Assembly: GCA_964650975.1 (NCBI GenBank)
Contig: CAZYWA010000439.1
Span: 1 to 6,882 of the forward strand
From: CAZYWA01 sp964650975 [NCBI: uncultured bacterium]
GTDB lineage: Bacteria; JADJOY01
Direction of reading: 5' to 3'
Length of the DNA: 6,882 nucleotides
The notes beneath the pieces were generated by a model. The model was not told where the DNA came from, did no database searches, and was given only the letters and a program-made list of their open reading frames with translations. A program made the translations under genes and the position numbers. Shown one piece after another: positions 5,555-6,882 of this stretch (position 1 is its first letter; each line of letters starts with the position of its first letter).

Positions 5555-5914
5555 GCATGAGGAACCGACGCTTGCAGCTGGCGGTGCTCGCGTGAGGCTC
5601 TCGGCGCCACGCGATCCTCGTCGCCCTTGAGCTGATCCGCCGTATAGGCAGACGGAGCTCTCAGGTCCCGCACGAGCTACCGATCCTCGCGCAGTTCCAC
5701 TCGAGAAGGTCGTTGCCGGCGTGATGCGCCTGCTCGGCGAGTCCACCAGCGAAATCATCGTGGACGAAGTCCGCGAGTCGCGCTGGGGAGAACGGACCGG
5801 GCTCTACGACGCGCGATTCGCGAAGCGCAATGAGGGGACCGGCTAACGCGCAAGTACCGGCGATCAGGCGGCGCATTCCGCGTCGGCTAACCAGTTTCGA
5901 CGAAGGAGACACGT
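5555..5914 (+). other. Degenerate leader between SDR stub and intact SDR, with two mini-frames
   Basis: These 360 bases hold no convincing gene. An ATG at 5557 has a strong AAGGAG (5543-5548 region) eight or so bases ahead, but only 12 codons (MRNRRLQLAVLA) before TGA; this looks like the start of a lost gene. A second small frame at 5724-5846 codes 40 residues beginning MRLLGESTSEIIVDEVRESR and ending RFAKRNEGTG. It is acidic/basic, soluble-looking, and could be the C-terminal end of a deleted SDR or other enzyme; I do not recognise it firmly. The AAGGAG at 5903-5908 is the ribosome site of the next SDR. Confidence 0.5.
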
Positions 5915-6882
5915 ATGAAGAGTCACGTTTGGCTCATCACTGGGAGCTCTCGCGGTCTCGGCCGTGCGCTCGCCGAAGCGGTTCTCGCGGCGGGACACAA
6001 GCTCGTCGCTACCGCACGGAATCCGGAACAGCTCTCGCCGCTGGTCGAGCGCTACGGCGACCAGGTTCGCGCGGTAGCTCTCGACGTAACCGACGAGCGC
6101 GCCGCGGCGGCAGCGATCCAAGCGGCGGTCGACTCGTTCGGCCGTCTCGACGTGCTGGTCAACAACGCTGGCTACGGCGACCTCGCTTCGATCGAAGACA
6201 CGAGCATGAAGGACTTCCGCGCGCAGATCGAGACGAATCTGTTCGGCGTGATCAACGTGACCAAGGCTGCGATTCCGGTGATGCGGCGCCAAGGATCTGG
6301 GCACATCATGCAGTTCGCATCGGTGGGTGGACGAGTCGGGCCGATGGGGCGCGGCGCGTACGCGGCGGCGAAGTGGGGCGTGGAGGGCTTTTCGGAAGTC
6401 CTTCTGAAGGAGGTCGGCCCCTTCGGCATCAAGGTGACCATCGTCGAGCCGGGCGGATTCCGCACCGACTTCGCCGGCGCTTCCACGAACATCGCGCCCG
6501 AGAACCCGATCTACGCGGCCACGGTCGGAGCGACCGCGCGTTTTCAACGCGAGTACAACGGCAAGCAGCCCGGCGATCCCGCGCGCGCCGCCGCTGCACT
6601 GATGCAGATCGCCGACCTCGAGGCACCGCCCTTGCGGCTGCCGCTCGGCAGCGATGCCGCGCGCGCGGTCGAGGAAGCCGAGCTCGCTCGCATCGCGTCC
6701 GACAAGCGGTGGAAGGAGCTCAGCATGTCTACCGACTTCCCGCTGAGTGCCAGCACGGAATCCTTGACCGTTCACCCACACAGAGGGTCAAGACAAATGT
6801 CGAAGAACGACGGCAATACGAACACAATGACCTGGCTCATCACCGGCGCTTCGAGCGGTCTCGGCCATACGTTGGCGGAGTA
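5915..6882 (+). CDS. Classical SDR oxidoreductase, frame open into a second SDR (partial at window end)
   Basis: A NAD(P)-dependent short-chain dehydrogenase. The ATG (5915-5917) follows AAGGAG by six bases. Residues 1-275 form a full classical SDR: cofactor loop TGSSRGLG (9-16), basic residues Arg13 and Arg35 favouring NADP(H), a DVTD at 57-60, NNAG (83-86), Asn108, catalytic Ser136, Tyr149 and Lys153 in YAAAK, and PGGFRTDF (179-186). The tail WKELSMSTDF (266-275) is where related SDRs normally stop. Here the frame runs on without a stop through 19 linker-like residues into a second SDR start (Met295) and past the window end. Removing one C from CCC at 6739-6741 would give a TGA at 6744-6746 and a 276-residue protein. 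I therefore think this is really two genes joined by a frameshift or a sequencing error, though a true fusion is possible. Expression is expected from the promoter at 5369-5398 under the TetR regulator. The substrate is unknown. Confidence 0.88.
   Translation, partial: MKSHVWLITGSSRGLGRALAEAVLAAGHKLVATARNPEQLSPLVERYGDQVRAVALDVTDERAAAAAIQAAVDSFGRLDVLVNNAGYGDLASIEDTSMKDFRAQIETNLFGVINVTKAAIPVMRRQGSGHIMQFASVGGRVGPMGRGAYAAAKWGVEGFSEVLLKEVGPFGIKVTIVEPGGFRTDFAGASTNIAPENPIYAATVGATARFQREYNGKQPGDPARAAAALMQIADLEAPPLRLPLGSDAARAVEEAELARIASDKRWKELSMSTDFPLSASTESLTVHPHRGSRQMSKNDGNTNTMTWLITGASSGLGHTLAE
6797..6882 (+). other. Start of a further SDR module or gene, cut by the window end
   Basis: Met295 of the preceding open frame begins MSKNDGNTNTMTWLITGASSGLGHTLAE (broken here only by the window edge). 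TWLITG and GASSGLG form the first strand and cofactor loop of a classical SDR, so this is the third SDR start in 1.5 kb. AGAGGG at 6782-6787, nine bases before the ATG, is a plausible ribosome site, which favours a separate gene over a fused domain. An alternative start is the ATG at 6827, closer to the fold but without a ribosome site. The rest lies outside the window. Confidence 0.75.

Noticed and set aside
5864-6781. 305-codon minus-strand frame opposite the SDR
   Set aside because: The plus strand has a complete SDR with all catalytic residues and a ribosome site. The minus product is Arg/His/Leu-rich without a domain.

Overview
This is a GC-rich bacterial chromosomal segment with two unlike halves. 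Gene content and codon use (mostly G or C in third position), a Gly-rich lipoprotein linker and an aroQ-hisC-tyrA arrangement suggest a high-GC Gram-negative such as a Myxococcota or other former deltaproteobacterial lineage. That placement is inference; no marker gene in the window fixes the taxon.

Left half (about 162-3858, all minus strand, read from right to left): a tyrosine-biosynthesis operon. AroQ-type chorismate mutase makes prephenate, TyrA oxidises it to 4-hydroxyphenylpyruvate, and a HisC-type aminotransferase is the plausible final transaminase. Between hisC and tyrA sits an unexpected gene for a secreted, probably lipid-anchored GH99-like glycoside hydrolase. Its stop codon overlaps the tyrA start (ATGA), so tyrA is probably translationally coupled to it.

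Middle (3859-4701): about 840 bp with no intact gene. It holds debris of mobile elements: a pair of 14-16 bp direct repeats, three AT-richer 14-bp direct repeats at 23-24 bp spacing, the N-terminal scrap of an integron-integrase-like tyrosine recombinase (plus strand), and a frameshifted scrap of an IS110-family transposase (minus strand) that ends 0-3 bases from the tetR stop codon.

Right half (4702-6882): a TetR-family repressor gene (minus) divergent from a tandem series of short-chain dehydrogenases (plus). The intergenic region contains two back-to-back sigma70-type promoters whose -35 boxes overlap, plus two copies of a roughly 30-bp operator-like sequence, one over each -10 region. The first SDR after the promoter is decayed to a 40-codon N-terminal stub. 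The second is a complete classical SDR. The third starts at the window edge. The second and third share one open frame, apparently because an extra C in a CCC run hides the natural stop of the second. The best candidate for a new regulated system is this TetR/SDR locus. It looks like an inducible NADP-dependent oxidoreductase cluster, but the substrate cannot be read from sequence.
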